From Candidatus Marimicrobium litorale (GTDB lineage Bacteria > Pseudomonadota > Gammaproteobacteria > Pseudomonadales > Halieaceae), in contig NZ_SHNO01000001.1 of assembly GCF_026262645.1 (NCBI RefSeq), positions 1,550,001-1,614,000 on the forward strand: 64,000 bases of DNA. The letters are read 5' to 3'. The position numbers and the translations under genes were made by a program. Under the pieces are notes generated by a model, which had not been told where the DNA came from, searched no databases, and saw only the letters and a list, made by a program, of their open reading frames with translations. Below are positions 18,032 through 26,504 of the stretch, in pieces. The stretch's first letter is position 1, and the number at the start of each line of letters is the position of its first letter.

Positions 18032-19171
18032 TTATGCCGGCTTTTCTGCCCAGACTTCAAGGTTGCCCGACCGAACTACTCGCCTGTCCAACTCAGCGGT
18101 AAGAAGTGCCGACATGCCGCAGGTCTCGAGCAACGCGTCCACCCCGGATTTTTCTTCGGTTGCCAGGGCACGGTAGGTATCCTGCACACGTTGCAACAGG
18201 TAAAACCGATGGGGCTGCGCAAGCGCTTCGATCGTATCACCGCAGGCGGTAAACTTGGCGGTGCCAATCGCCTGCCCCAATCGCCCAACCGCCGAAGAGC
18301 CAGCATCGGGCTGATTTTCCGCCAGCCATGCATTAATCCGATCGGCGGCCGCCAGCGTCTCCGGGACAAAGTCTTTAGCCAACACCTTGAGCACGGCCAC
18401 CAGCGTCTCTGGCACCTCATCTGCGGACAGGAACTCCGTGCCGGCGTTGAAATACTCGGGAGCATCCTGATCTGCACGATTCATGCGTTCTACCCAACGA
18501 AATACCCGCGTGGCACGTTGTTGCATAATTTTCGCAGGGTACGGATCGCGGCCAAGATGGGCATACATCGGTGCGAGTAGACCAAAATCGCCGATACAGG
18601 GGCGCCAACCCAGCAGGTAAGGGTACTGCTCAAAATGTGTATTCAATGCATCAAGGTATTCGAGATACAGTGCCTCTACCCCGGCGCTGGTCTGGTCGGT
18701 GACACCAAATATCATGGCCGCATAGCGCATACGATCCATCATCTGCTCGGTTCTTTCCTCTCGCCTCGGCGTATCTCGCTGCGAATAAAAAAAGTGGTAA
18801 CGCAGGAATTCGAGATTATCCTCGGGAAAATTCCAACGATAGTGCATGGCGGGACGCAGCAAGCCATCAGTACCGATCACGTCAAACAGAGCGCTTATTA
18901 TCTGTTGCCGCGGCCCGGGGGGACGACAGGAGCGATTGTTCGCCGCCTCAAAGTGCTCGATGATGGCAGCGCCGTCACGAATAACCTCGCCTTGTGGCGT
19001 TACCAGTGTCGGGATAGTCGGCAACTCGCTCTTGGGTAACACCTCGGCTTTGAAACTCTCATGGCCCGTAGACAACTCCCGGAATGCAATGCCATGTTTG
19101 ATCAGGTAGGCGCGAGCCCTTCCCGAGTAAAGCGAATGCGTGATGGCATACAGCGTGTGCGGCTTGGGCAT
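18032..19171 (-). CDS. glutathione S-transferase-fold protein, second copy
   Basis: A 379-residue protein with a GST-type N-domain (HTLYAITHSLYSGRARAYLIKHGIAFREL, then SELPTIPTLVTPQGEVIRDGAAIIEHFEA with the cis-Pro and gamma-Glu-binding acid) and a helical C-domain including YLLGWRPCIGDFGLLAPMYAHLGRDPYP. This layout parallels the protein at 7315 (FLLGRRPAAGDFGLHGQL), so the two are paralogues with long C-terminal extensions. ATG 19171 follows the sulfatase stop by a few bases, with GAGGA from the sulfatase's own end as ribosome site. It is the last gene of the DJ-1/sulfatase operon. The chemistry is unknown. Confidence 0.82.
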   Translation of the reverse strand: MPKPHTLYAITHSLYSGRARAYLIKHGIAFRELSTGHESFKAEVLPKSELPTIPTLVTPQGEVIRDGAAIIEHFEAANNRSCRPPGPRQQIISALFDVIGTDGLLRPAMHYRWNFPEDNLEFLRYHFFYSQRDTPRREERTEQMMDRMRYAAMIFGVTDQTSAGVEALYLEYLDALNTHFEQYPYLLGWRPCIGDFGLLAPMYAHLGRDPYPAKIMQQRATRVFRWVERMNRADQDAPEYFNAGTEFLSADEVPETLVAVLKVLAKDFVPETLAAADRINAWLAENQPDAGSSAVGRLGQAIGTAKFTACGDTIEALAQPHRFYLLQRVQDTYRALATEEKSGVDALLETCGMSALLTAELDRRVVRSGNLEVWAEKPA

Positions 19172-19175
19172 CAAG

Positions 19176-20981
19176 TCAGGTCCTCTTCATTCGGAAAGCA
19201 ACGTAGAACGGCAAAATAAACAGTATTGTTAAAAGCACGACCAGCAAGGGCGTTTGCAAATCCGCGTGCAGCATATTCAGTACCGCTTGCTTACGATGGT
19301 CGTAGCCTGGTGGAATCGGCAACACCCCGTTTTCCCGGGTATATCGCTCATAGGCCGAGAGCATCCGCTGTAAGCGTTGGGGCATGTCACCGGCCAGGTC
19401 ACGACTCTCTCCCGGATCCTGCACGATATTAAACAGGCGCCACTGATCATCGCCCAGCGGCCCGCGGTTGTAGACAATTTTGTAATCGCCCTGGAACAAG
19501 GCCGCATGGCCGGCGAGTTCATAGCCCACCGACTCATCGGGGCGGTAGACAACATCGGCCTCTCCCAGCAGGAGAGGCATCAGGCTATGGCCAATAATCG
19601 GTTCTACACGCCGGCCGGCATAGCGCTCACCCGGCGGTTTCACCCCTGCAAAAGACAGGATGGTCGGCGTAATGTCGGTCACATAGGAGAACACGTTAGT
19701 GAGAACGCCCTCTTCCGGTAGCGGCTCACCCGCTATAATCAGCGGGACGCGCATGCCACCCTCCCCCGCATAAAATTTGTAGTAGGCCAACGGACTGGCC
19801 GCGGCACTGGCAAAAGCCGGGTGAATCGTATTGTAACTTCCCCTCAGGCCCAGACTGTCATACTCGGTTTGATAACCCAAAGAAGAGGTTATCCTGCGCG
19901 TCGCAAAATCCTGTGGGTCCGCCGGGCCGCTGGCCTCAGCGCCATTATCAGAGGTAAAGATGAAAAGCGTGTTGTCGTATTTTCCCTCCGCCTTGAGATA
20001 GCTGACAAGCCGGCCAATGTGAAAGTCCATCGCCTCGACCATCGCAGCGTAAACCGCCATACGCTTGGCCTCGTAGCGCCGCTGAGTAGCATCCAGTGCG
20101 TCCCAGTCTCCTGTGGTCGACATACGGGTCATATCGATGCCGGCGGGCACAATACCCCGTTCTGTCGCTTGCGCATAACGTTGTTCACGCAACGCATGCC
20201 AACCGCTGTCATAGACTCCCATGTAGCGATCTATAAACTCCTGTGGTGCCTGAACCGGTATGTGCACCGCCTGAAATGGCAGATAGGCGAAAAAAGGCAT
20301 ACCGTCATCGATGTTGCTATCGATAAACGCTATGGTTTTGTCCACCAGGAATCGGGAGGAGTAAAAATCCTCGGGTAGCTGATACTCCTTGCCGTCGGCG
20401 TACCAGTTGGCGCTGTCGTAGATCGGAATGTAAGGCCGCTGTTCCCAATTGTCCGCCCCAGAGTCGGCCAGCGCCACTGTGCGCTGGAAACCGCGCTCAC
20501 TGGGCAGTTGCCCGTCACCTACCCCCAGGTGCCATTTACCCGCCATGTAGGTGTGATAGCCGGCCCCTTCCAGCAGGGTCGCCACCGTCACTACATTGTT
20601 CCCGAGCACACCCTGGTAGTGGCTGTGACGGCGTTGCTCAGGTGCCAGCATTTCAGGAATATTCGGGACACCGGCAATATGGGCATCCACTCCAGTAAGC
20701 AACATGGCGCGGGCCGGCGCGCAGTTCGCTGCCGTGTGGTAATTGGTAAATCGTACGCCTTCCAGCGCCAGAGCATCGAGCGTAGGCGTGTCAATCTCAC
20801 TGCCATAGGATCCAAGGTCGGTAAAACCCAGATCATCGGCCAGCACAAGAACAATATTGGGCCGCTCTTGAGCTACGCTTACCTGTGCCCCAGCGATCTC
20901 AAGATCCTCGGCGTGCCCCCCACAGGACGAAAAAAGAAGCGGGGCAGCCAGAAGTGCGCGTAACATTGACCCGGAAAACAC
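19176..20981 (-). CDS. type I sulfatase, probable lipoprotein with C-terminal membrane segment
   Basis: A 601-residue sulfatase. It has a short signal with a lipobox-like LLFSSC (Cys20), the metal site VLVLADDLGF (Asp49, Asp50), and the formylglycine signature CAPAR at 87-91, an accepted C-x-P/A-x-R variant. GKWHLGVG and FTSDNGAEASG follow. The last about 25 residues (LLVVLLTILFILPFYVAF then MKRT) form a membrane helix, unlike the sulfatase at 8987. A GTG at 20981 and an ATG at 20966 are both possible starts. It sits 4 nt after a small membrane protein gene and is followed directly by a GST-fold gene. Likely a membrane-bound sulfate-ester hydrolase on the periplasmic side. Confidence 0.92.
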   Translation of the reverse strand: MFSGSMLRALLAAPLLFSSCGGHAEDLEIAGAQVSVAQERPNIVLVLADDLGFTDLGSYGSEIDTPTLDALALEGVRFTNYHTAANCAPARAMLLTGVDAHIAGVPNIPEMLAPEQRRHSHYQGVLGNNVVTVATLLEGAGYHTYMAGKWHLGVGDGQLPSERGFQRTVALADSGADNWEQRPYIPIYDSANWYADGKEYQLPEDFYSSRFLVDKTIAFIDSNIDDGMPFFAYLPFQAVHIPVQAPQEFIDRYMGVYDSGWHALREQRYAQATERGIVPAGIDMTRMSTTGDWDALDATQRRYEAKRMAVYAAMVEAMDFHIGRLVSYLKAEGKYDNTLFIFTSDNGAEASGPADPQDFATRRITSSLGYQTEYDSLGLRGSYNTIHPAFASAAASPLAYYKFYAGEGGMRVPLIIAGEPLPEEGVLTNVFSYVTDITPTILSFAGVKPPGERYAGRRVEPIIGHSLMPLLLGEADVVYRPDESVGYELAGHAALFQGDYKIVYNRGPLGDDQWRLFNIVQDPGESRDLAGDMPQRLQRMLSAYERYTRENGVLPIPPGYDHRKQAVLNMLHADLQTPLLVVLLTILFILPFYVAFRMKRT

Positions 20982-20984
20982 GCG

Positions 20985-21359
20985 TCACAATTCCCGAGCC
21001 AAGCGCCGCGAGGCAATCACGAGAATCACTGCGACCAGAATCTCTACAACGATCTGCGGTGCCAGCGCGGCATCATGCAACAGCCAGGCGACTACCCGTC
21101 CCATGGCCGTTAGCGACAGCAGCAGGACCGCGGGGTAATACCAGGTGCGACGGCCACTCACTAATGCAGCCAGCATGCAGATCCCGAGAGTCAGGAAAAA
21201 ACCCGACATGTCCCCCACCTGCGAGCTCAGACCAAGCCCCTCGCCGAGCGCGAGACCGAACTCAGGGGCGATGCCCGCGGGTGCGACTAGCCAGCGCACG
21301 CCGGTGACAACAAAGAAGATGGCCGGCAAAAGCACCAGCAGCCCAAGTATCCTGTTCAT
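20985..21359 (-). CDS. small integral membrane protein (DUF4345-like)
   Basis: A 124-residue protein with four hydrophobic segments: ILGLLVLLPAIFFVVTGV, DMSGFFLTLGICMLAALV, YYPAVLLLSLTAMGRVVAWLL and QIVVEILVAVILVIA. The G.RWLVAP..G...FG pattern and the length suit the small DUF4345-type membrane family. ATG 21359 has GAGGTGA a few bases upstream, preferred over the GTG at 21365. It lies between the DJ-1-like gene and the sulfatase in one operon. The function is unknown. Confidence 0.72.
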   Translation of the reverse strand: MNRILGLLVLLPAIFFVVTGVRWLVAPAGIAPEFGLALGEGLGLSSQVGDMSGFFLTLGICMLAALVSGRRTWYYPAVLLLSLTAMGRVVAWLLHDAALAPQIVVEILVAVILVIASRRLAREL

Positions 21360-21416
21360 AGTCACCTCACTTTCTTCGGGGTTGGCCGCCCTGCGCGCTT
21401 GATCGTCACCTGTCGG

Positions 21417-22271
21417 CTATTCAGTCCGCGCTGCCAATACCTGCATCATGACATTTGAGGTCTCGAGGCCGGAATTCTGGTTCTGGCCCGTGACAAAGCG
21501 CTCCTCGTCGTCGACGGTAACGTGAGTGGCAAAAATATCCCTGAATGCACTCTGATTTTCAAATACGACGCCCGCTTCACGCAGCGCCGTCTCAGGGTGC
21601 AGCGGTGTCATCTCGATGCCAAGCTCCTTGATCTGCTTGTCAGTGACTCCGGTCATGCGACGCCCCGCGATCAACAGTTCGCCATCGCGGGCACGCGCGT
21701 TCACCAGCCCCAGCACGCCATGGCAAACACCGCCGATCACAGCCTCCTTGTCACCGTAGTAAGACTCGCTCACCTTCTGCGCCAATGCGGGAGATTGCGC
21801 CAGATCGTAGGCTGCCCCCCAGCCACCTGAAAGGAACACAATGTCGTACTGTTCGATATCCACATCGGCAATAGGAATAGAATTTTTCACCTTGGCCTGA
21901 GCAACGGGGTCATTCAGGTAGCGCTCGTCTTCCGGCGACTTGACCGGGAACCTTAGAGTCCCAGGGTCAATGGGGATTTGTCCGCCCTCGATACTGGCGA
22001 TGTCTACCTCCATGCCACCGTCAAGAAACGTATAGTAAGGGTGGGTAAACTCAGAGGCCATCACCCCGGTAGCCGGACCCTCGGTTTCCCCTGGCGCCGC
22101 CAGCACATCGTGACTGGTAGTGACGATCAGGGCTCGCATGCCCGGCAGCTTGGTCGTCGGCCCGTTGTATTCCGGGTGCAGTCCTGCCTTGTGCAGTATC
22201 GTGGGCAAGGCAAGCAGCGTAATGCCGGCGATAGTAATAATCACAACAAACGCAGTGAAGAGCTTTTTCAT
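21417..22271 (-). CDS. membrane-anchored DJ-1/PfpI-family protein
   Basis: A 284-residue protein. An N-terminal hydrophobic anchor (MKKLFTAFVVIITIAGITLL) is followed by a DJ-1/PfpI domain: MRALIVTTSHDVL, EFTHPYYTFLDGGMEVDIASIEGG, IVFLSGGWGAAYDL, and the nucleophile elbow GGVCHGVLGLV with Cys183-His184. Hsp31-type glyoxalase/deglycase and amidotransferase-like enzymes share this site. I start at ATG 22271 because it gives a proper signal sequence and leaves the operator at 22321 in the promoter. The GTG at 22313 would place the operator right against the start. It is the first gene of the operon DJ-1, membrane protein, sulfatase, GST. Confidence 0.85.
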   Translation of the reverse strand: MKKLFTAFVVIITIAGITLLALPTILHKAGLHPEYNGPTTKLPGMRALIVTTSHDVLAAPGETEGPATGVMASEFTHPYYTFLDGGMEVDIASIEGGQIPIDPGTLRFPVKSPEDERYLNDPVAQAKVKNSIPIADVDIEQYDIVFLSGGWGAAYDLAQSPALAQKVSESYYGDKEAVIGGVCHGVLGLVNARARDGELLIAGRRMTGVTDKQIKELGIEMTPLHPETALREAGVVFENQSAFRDIFATHVTVDDEERFVTGQNQNSGLETSNVMMQVLAARTE

Positions 22272-22320
22272 TGAGTGTTTTCCGAGTAAGAGAGTACGCT
22301 GAGCGCCAAACACAGCAAAT

Positions 22321-22337
22321 TGACATAAATAGTGTCA
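22321..22337. promoter_or_regulatory. 17-bp operator, copy D
   Basis: TGACATAAATAGTGTCA, a near-perfect palindrome that differs at two positions from the reverse complement of copy A. It lies 50 nt before the DJ-1-like ATG. The divergent TetR gene is convergent here, so the site should serve the DJ-1 operon. Confidence 0.6.
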
Positions 22338-22461
22338 TTATATTGAGGAGCCTGTCAAGCGCAGCTGCACCCCCTTTGCACCATTGTTAACATGGCAACG
22401 ACACACAGTTAACGCGATTATTCGCCACACATTATCGCGACATGCGCGTGTCGACGATAGA

Positions 22462-23058
22462 TCATTGGCGGCCAGTCTTATCTCGAATGACTGCATGCAG
22501 CACATCGACCATCACATCAACCGCCATCGTCCTGTCCAACCCCTGATGATAGCGCAGCCGATGCCACATCTCGAAGGAGGCGATCGCATCCACGGCTTCG
22601 CGCTGGCCTCGGGTCAGCTGCTCCAGCTCGGGCAGCCAGTCAGACAGATCCTTGCGCAGACCACGCTGGTAGCGGGCATAGTTTTGACGCAGAGTCTTTG
22701 ATCGCCACAGCTGGGCAGCCGTGGAGAGAATCATATTACTGCGCTCTTCATACCCATTGGCGCGTTGCTCCACCGCATGAAGGATGCGCTCCTCGACAGA
22801 CCCGTCACGATCGCCACCCAGGAAGAGCGCCTCGGTTGAACCGCGAATGTGTTCATCAATCGTGGCAAACAGGGTTTCCATGTCATCATAGTGCCGAAAA
22901 AAAGACCGTATATTCACTCCCGCGCGATCAGAAATCTGCTGCGCGGTCGGTATGAGAACACCCTCCTCCATCAGCGACAGAGTTGCTTCAATGATCTCCT
23001 GTTTGCTGCGTTCGGTGCGAGCGCGACGACCATCTACTGCTTCTTTTTCTTTTGGCAC
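22462..23058 (-). CDS. TetR-family transcriptional regulator, candidate regulator of the 17-bp operators
   Basis: A 198-residue TetR protein with a GTG start at 23058 (AGGG nearby). The N-terminal helix-turn-helix covers RSKQEIIEATLSLMEEGVLIPTAQQISDRAGVNIRSFFRHYDDMETLF. The C-terminal part is a helical ligand-binding domain ending DVLHAVIRDKTGRQ. The 17-bp pseudo-palindrome at 23102-23118 lies 44 nt upstream, as expected for autoregulation, and other copies lie at the DJ-1 operon, the TonB receptor and the dehalogenase. It is therefore the best candidate repressor of this regulon, releasing in the presence of the substrate or its CoA ester. That link is inference from site sharing. Confidence 0.9.
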   Translation of the reverse strand: MPKEKEAVDGRRARTERSKQEIIEATLSLMEEGVLIPTAQQISDRAGVNIRSFFRHYDDMETLFATIDEHIRGSTEALFLGGDRDGSVEERILHAVEQRANGYEERSNMILSTAAQLWRSKTLRQNYARYQRGLRKDLSDWLPELEQLTRGQREAVDAIASFEMWHRLRYHQGLDRTMAVDVMVDVLHAVIRDKTGRQ

Positions 23059-23101
23059 TGGCCTACCCTGATAGCAATTCCGTGAGATGCGACCGATATT
23101 T

Positions 23102-23118
23102 TGACATATTTTGTGTTA
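23102..23118. promoter_or_regulatory. 17-bp operator, copy E (autoregulatory?)
   Basis: TGACATATTTTGTGTTA (reverse complement TAACACAAAATATGTCA), the most degenerate of the five sites. It is placed 44 nt upstream of the TetR GTG. Confidence 0.5.
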
Positions 23119-23190
23119 ATTTAGTATATTGCGGCATTGCACTGGAAAAATATCGCCCCGGGGAACAATGAAGCGCAACACTTTACTTCC

Positions 23191-24201
23191 TCAAACCATC
23201 ACACGTATCGCCTGAGCAGTATCACTAATACACTGCCGCAACACGTTTTTACTCCCAAAAAAACCGTGAATGGTCCCGGGATAACCATTGGACACTACCT
23301 GCACTCCTGCCGCCTTAAGCGCGTCCGCAAAATCCTCACCCTGGTCTCTCAACGGGTCGAACTGCGCGGTCGCTACAAATGCAGGGGGAAACTCATGCAG
23401 GTTCTCGGCATAGGCCGGGCTTGCCAGAGGCTGCAGGCGAGCCGCAACGTCAGGCAGGTAGTTGTCAATCATGTCCGAGAGATCACTTGCGGTCAGCACG
23501 TAACCGCTCGCGAAATCCTGCAGTGACTCACCGGAGCGCTGTCCGGACAAGTCGGTTACCGGCACGACCAGGGCCTGCATGCTGATGGCCGGACCACCCC
23601 GCTGTAAGCTGAGCAGACAAACACCGGCGGCAAGGCCGCCGCCTGCACTGGTGCCATGCAGGACCAGACGCGCCGCGTCTCCGCCCCGGGAAGGCGACTG
23701 CTCTATTAAATAGAGCAGTGACTGGTAGCAGTCTTCCAACGCGGCGGGGTAAACGTGCTCAGGCGCCAACCGATAATCAACTGAAAGCACTATTGAACCA
23801 CTCTCATGGCACAGATGCCGCATCACTGCATCATCGATAAAGTCATTTCCCATCCACCATGCACCGCCGTGAATGTTAAGCACCACCGGACAGTTCTCGA
23901 CATTTTCCGGCCGATACCAACGCAGCTGCAGCGTTCGATCGGGCAGTTCCAGCTGGTCGTCCTCTACTATTACGCCCGGCGTAGCAGGCAAATTCATCAA
24001 CCTGACCGTCGAGGCATTGGCAGAAGCGCGGTCACTCTCACTGTAAGTGACCGGGCTACCATAGCGCGAGGCCAGCGCAGCAGCACGACAGATGAGCGCG
24101 GGCAGAAATTCTATTCGGCCATGCGCCGTGAATGTCCAGGAGTAAATCCAGGCAGCAATGACCACTAACACGACAAACACCACAAGCAATATTTCGATCA
24201 T
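23191..24201 (-). CDS. HSL-family alpha/beta hydrolase (esterase), membrane-anchored
   Basis: A 336-residue hydrolase with an N-terminal membrane helix (MIEILLVVFVVLVVIAAWIY). It has the hormone-sensitive-lipase signature HGGAWW at 111-116, the nucleophile Ser185 in LHGTSAGGG, the acid in ATAQFDPLRDQG and the His in GTIHGF. It should cleave short or medium acyl esters. Its ATG overlaps the methyltransferase stop by four bases (ATGA), so both are co-translated as part of an operon with the sulfotransferase. An ester intermediate in the same pathway is plausible but not shown. Confidence 0.92.
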   Translation of the reverse strand: MIEILLVVFVVLVVIAAWIYSWTFTAHGRIEFLPALICRAAALASRYGSPVTYSESDRASANASTVRLMNLPATPGVIVEDDQLELPDRTLQLRWYRPENVENCPVVLNIHGGAWWMGNDFIDDAVMRHLCHESGSIVLSVDYRLAPEHVYPAALEDCYQSLLYLIEQSPSRGGDAARLVLHGTSAGGGLAAGVCLLSLQRGGPAISMQALVVPVTDLSGQRSGESLQDFASGYVLTASDLSDMIDNYLPDVAARLQPLASPAYAENLHEFPPAFVATAQFDPLRDQGEDFADALKAAGVQVVSNGYPGTIHGFFGSKNVLRQCISDTAQAIRVMV

Positions 24202-25085
24202 GCGTCCCGACTCCGCTCGGCGATGATAATGCGCAGCGGCAGGCCCGGATAAAGCCCGTCGTTGCGGTCTTTAAAATAACGCTGCGTGAGCTCCGCCTCA
24301 TCGGCGTGTTCGATCACATTGAAACCCCGTGACTGCAACAACTGCTCAAAGGCTTGCGGCGTAAAACGACTTACGAGCGGTTCGCCCGCTGCGTCCGTGA
24401 GTGATAAAAGACGTGTCACAAACTCAATCTGGTCTTCCGAGAGCGCCACATCGGGAGCGTAATTCAGAATCAAACGGCTGCCAGGCGCCAGCACAGTAGC
24501 GAGGTCACTGAGTGTTACATCTATCGCCTCGACGGAGAGGTAGTGCGTCGTGTTAAGCCACGTCGCGACTGAAAGTGCCGTTTTATCAAAACCAACCTCT
24601 CCCAGCGCGTCATTGAGCCCCGTGGTTTCAAAATCCACTGCGACGAATACAGGCATCGTGGCGGGCACTCTACCGGCAGCCCGAATGCGTTCAATTTTTA
24701 AGGCCTGAACATCTGGGTGGTCTACCTCATAGACAGCGACTTTTCCCTGAAGGTCGTTACGACGCAGGGCAAACGTATCGAGTCCCGCGCCAAGAACAAG
24801 GTACTGGGCACTGCCGCTTGCCAAACATTGATCAATCTCGTCTTCCGCATAGCGCAAACAACCCACATTGACAGCAAATATTGGCGATGTGTCGAAGTCG
24901 CCCATTGCGGCCATCGTCTCTGTCGGTTCTCCTTGCAGTACCTTTTCCCGGTCCTCCACAGCGAGTAGATGTATGGCCCAGTCATCGAACAACACAGGCG
25001 CGTCCGAATCGCGTGTATGCAAAGCCCGAGCGAGCGCCGCTCCCTCAGCTGTACCCGGCATCCTCTTCGAGCCAGTCTTGGCCAT
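24198..25085 (-). CDS. class I SAM-dependent methyltransferase (LCMT/Ppm1-like)
   Basis: A 295-residue protein of the leucine carboxyl methyltransferase-like family common in bacteria. It has TAEGAALARALHT at the N-terminus, the SAM-binding QYLVLGAGLDTFALRR near residue 95, YEVDHPDVQALKIERI and VATWLNTTHYLSVEAI. Bacterial members methylate small-molecule oxygen or carboxylate groups; the acceptor here is unknown. It is 38 nt downstream of the sulfotransferase and overlaps the esterase. A sulfotransferase, a methyltransferase and an esterase together could modify a lipid or a secondary metabolite. Confidence 0.88.
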   Translation of the reverse strand: MAKTGSKRMPGTAEGAALARALHTRDSDAPVLFDDWAIHLLAVEDREKVLQGEPTETMAAMGDFDTSPIFAVNVGCLRYAEDEIDQCLASGSAQYLVLGAGLDTFALRRNDLQGKVAVYEVDHPDVQALKIERIRAAGRVPATMPVFVAVDFETTGLNDALGEVGFDKTALSVATWLNTTHYLSVEAIDVTLSDLATVLAPGSRLILNYAPDVALSEDQIEFVTRLLSLTDAAGEPLVSRFTPQAFEQLLQSRGFNVIEHADEAELTQRYFKDRNDGLYPGLPLRIIIAERSRDA

Positions 25086-25123
25086 TAATGCGCGCCCGGA
25101 TTACTGACGCAGTAGACCGCCAC

Positions 25124-26371
25124 TCAAGTCACCTCCATGCGTGTATTGAAGAAGTTTTGGTAAGGCGCCAGTCGGTTCCGCTCCTCTTCAATATCCAGCC
25201 CCGTATCAGCAAAGCTGTAGCCGTGACTACCATGCTGTGTTGCGCTGTGCACTGCGAGGTATGCTTGCATCGCATCGCGTGTGTGCTCCGAGAATGACAA
25301 ATCAAAAGCTGCGTAGATTTTCTGCACTTCGACGATCGGGTTATCCATAAATCCGTAGAAATCGATATCGATAATATTGTCCTGCGAAATAACACCCCTG
25401 CGCCGGAATTCCGCTGATGCATTCAAGCCCAGCGCATTCCACTCGGCCCACTCGCGCGCAATCTGCAAGCCATCGACACGGTTGCTCGACATTTTTCTCA
25501 GGTGAGTGACGAGGCTTGACAGTGACGCCAGCATTCGCAAAGGATCGCGATGAGTCTGGATAAAACGAGCATCCGGATACTCTGCAAGCAACGTATCCAG
25601 AGACCAGAGGTGTGCGGGCGATTTGAGCACCCAGGGGCTGCGAGGGTGCTTCCATTGCAGCATCTGCAGGAAGCGACGATGATATTGATAGGCTGGCGCC
25701 ATATCCGCCTCATCCTTGAGCCACCTCGAATAGGAAGGCACATCATAGTTCGTCCAGAAAATCAGACTGAGGAACTCCCCCGTTGTAAACCGCACACATT
25801 CTTGGGGAAGAGTGGCACCGAGGCGATGAATGCGCTTGAAGTCCGGCAGCACCACATCAGTCCTGTTCAACCTTTTCTGCACATCGGCGATACGCGGATC
25901 GCTCTTGTAGCTGGCTGTTTCCGGCGGCGGAAAGGGATAGTCCACTTCCCATGTCTGGGTAACCCGAAACTGCGGATCCAATGCAAGCAATTCGTGCAGC
26001 ACGGTAGTGCCACTGCGCCCCATGCCAATGATGAAAATAGGCGCAGCGATGTCTGCCTGACCAATATCGGGATAACGCTTATGATGATCTATAAGGTGAA
26101 GCCTATTGACCAGCGGAGTCAGAATTTCTTCCCCCGCTATTACTCGCCCGAGAGCGGTGAGCTGCGCTTCGGTCTCCAATGAATCGAGTAGACGGTCGAG
26201 ACCCTCTTCGAATCCGGGGTCGCCAAAATCCTCCAGGCCAGTTTTTTTTCTAGCCTCATCCAACAGCCTAACCTTACTCAGGCTATATCTTTGAAAGCCT
26301 AGTGGATGCAGCGCGCCAAGAAAATTATTTCCGGCTCGTAACCACATTGGCAGAGTGGGTGCAGTGAGCAT
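25124..26371 (-). CDS. sulfotransferase family protein
   Basis: A 415-residue protein with the PAPS-binding loop IIGMGRSGTTVLHELLALDP (GMGRSGTT at 116-123) and the second PAPS region WVLKSPAHLWSLDTLLAEYPDARFIQTHRDPLRMLAS. It would move a sulfo group onto a hydroxyl, the reverse of what the nearby sulfatases do. It is the first gene of the leftward sulfotransferase, methyltransferase, esterase operon and is divergent from the DUF1214-like gene. Because the same island carries two sulfatases, the cell may both make and break sulfate esters, for example in different compartments. Confidence 0.9.
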   Translation of the reverse strand: MLTAPTLPMWLRAGNNFLGALHPLGFQRYSLSKVRLLDEARKKTGLEDFGDPGFEEGLDRLLDSLETEAQLTALGRVIAGEEILTPLVNRLHLIDHHKRYPDIGQADIAAPIFIIGMGRSGTTVLHELLALDPQFRVTQTWEVDYPFPPPETASYKSDPRIADVQKRLNRTDVVLPDFKRIHRLGATLPQECVRFTTGEFLSLIFWTNYDVPSYSRWLKDEADMAPAYQYHRRFLQMLQWKHPRSPWVLKSPAHLWSLDTLLAEYPDARFIQTHRDPLRMLASLSSLVTHLRKMSSNRVDGLQIAREWAEWNALGLNASAEFRRRGVISQDNIIDIDFYGFMDNPIVEVQKIYAAFDLSFSEHTRDAMQAYLAVHSATQHGSHGYSFADTGLDIEEERNRLAPYQNFFNTRMEVT

Positions 26372-26384
26372 AAGTGAATGGCAT

Positions 26385-26409
26385 ACCTGTTAAATTTCCT
26401 AACCTGTTA
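26385..26409. promoter_or_regulatory. direct repeat in sulfotransferase/DUF1214 divergent promoter
   Basis: ACCTGTTA occurs at 26385-26392 and again at 26402-26409, 17 nt apart, within the 133-base divergent intergenic region. It could be a regulator site or coincide with promoter elements. No proof. Confidence 0.3.
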
Positions 26410-26504
26410 TACTGACACCACGCAGGGGAAGGCAAGCGATCAATAATTTTTTTCGCTGCACCTCGACATTCACCTCAGCAACCAGTCCCTTTTCAGGAGA
26501 AATC

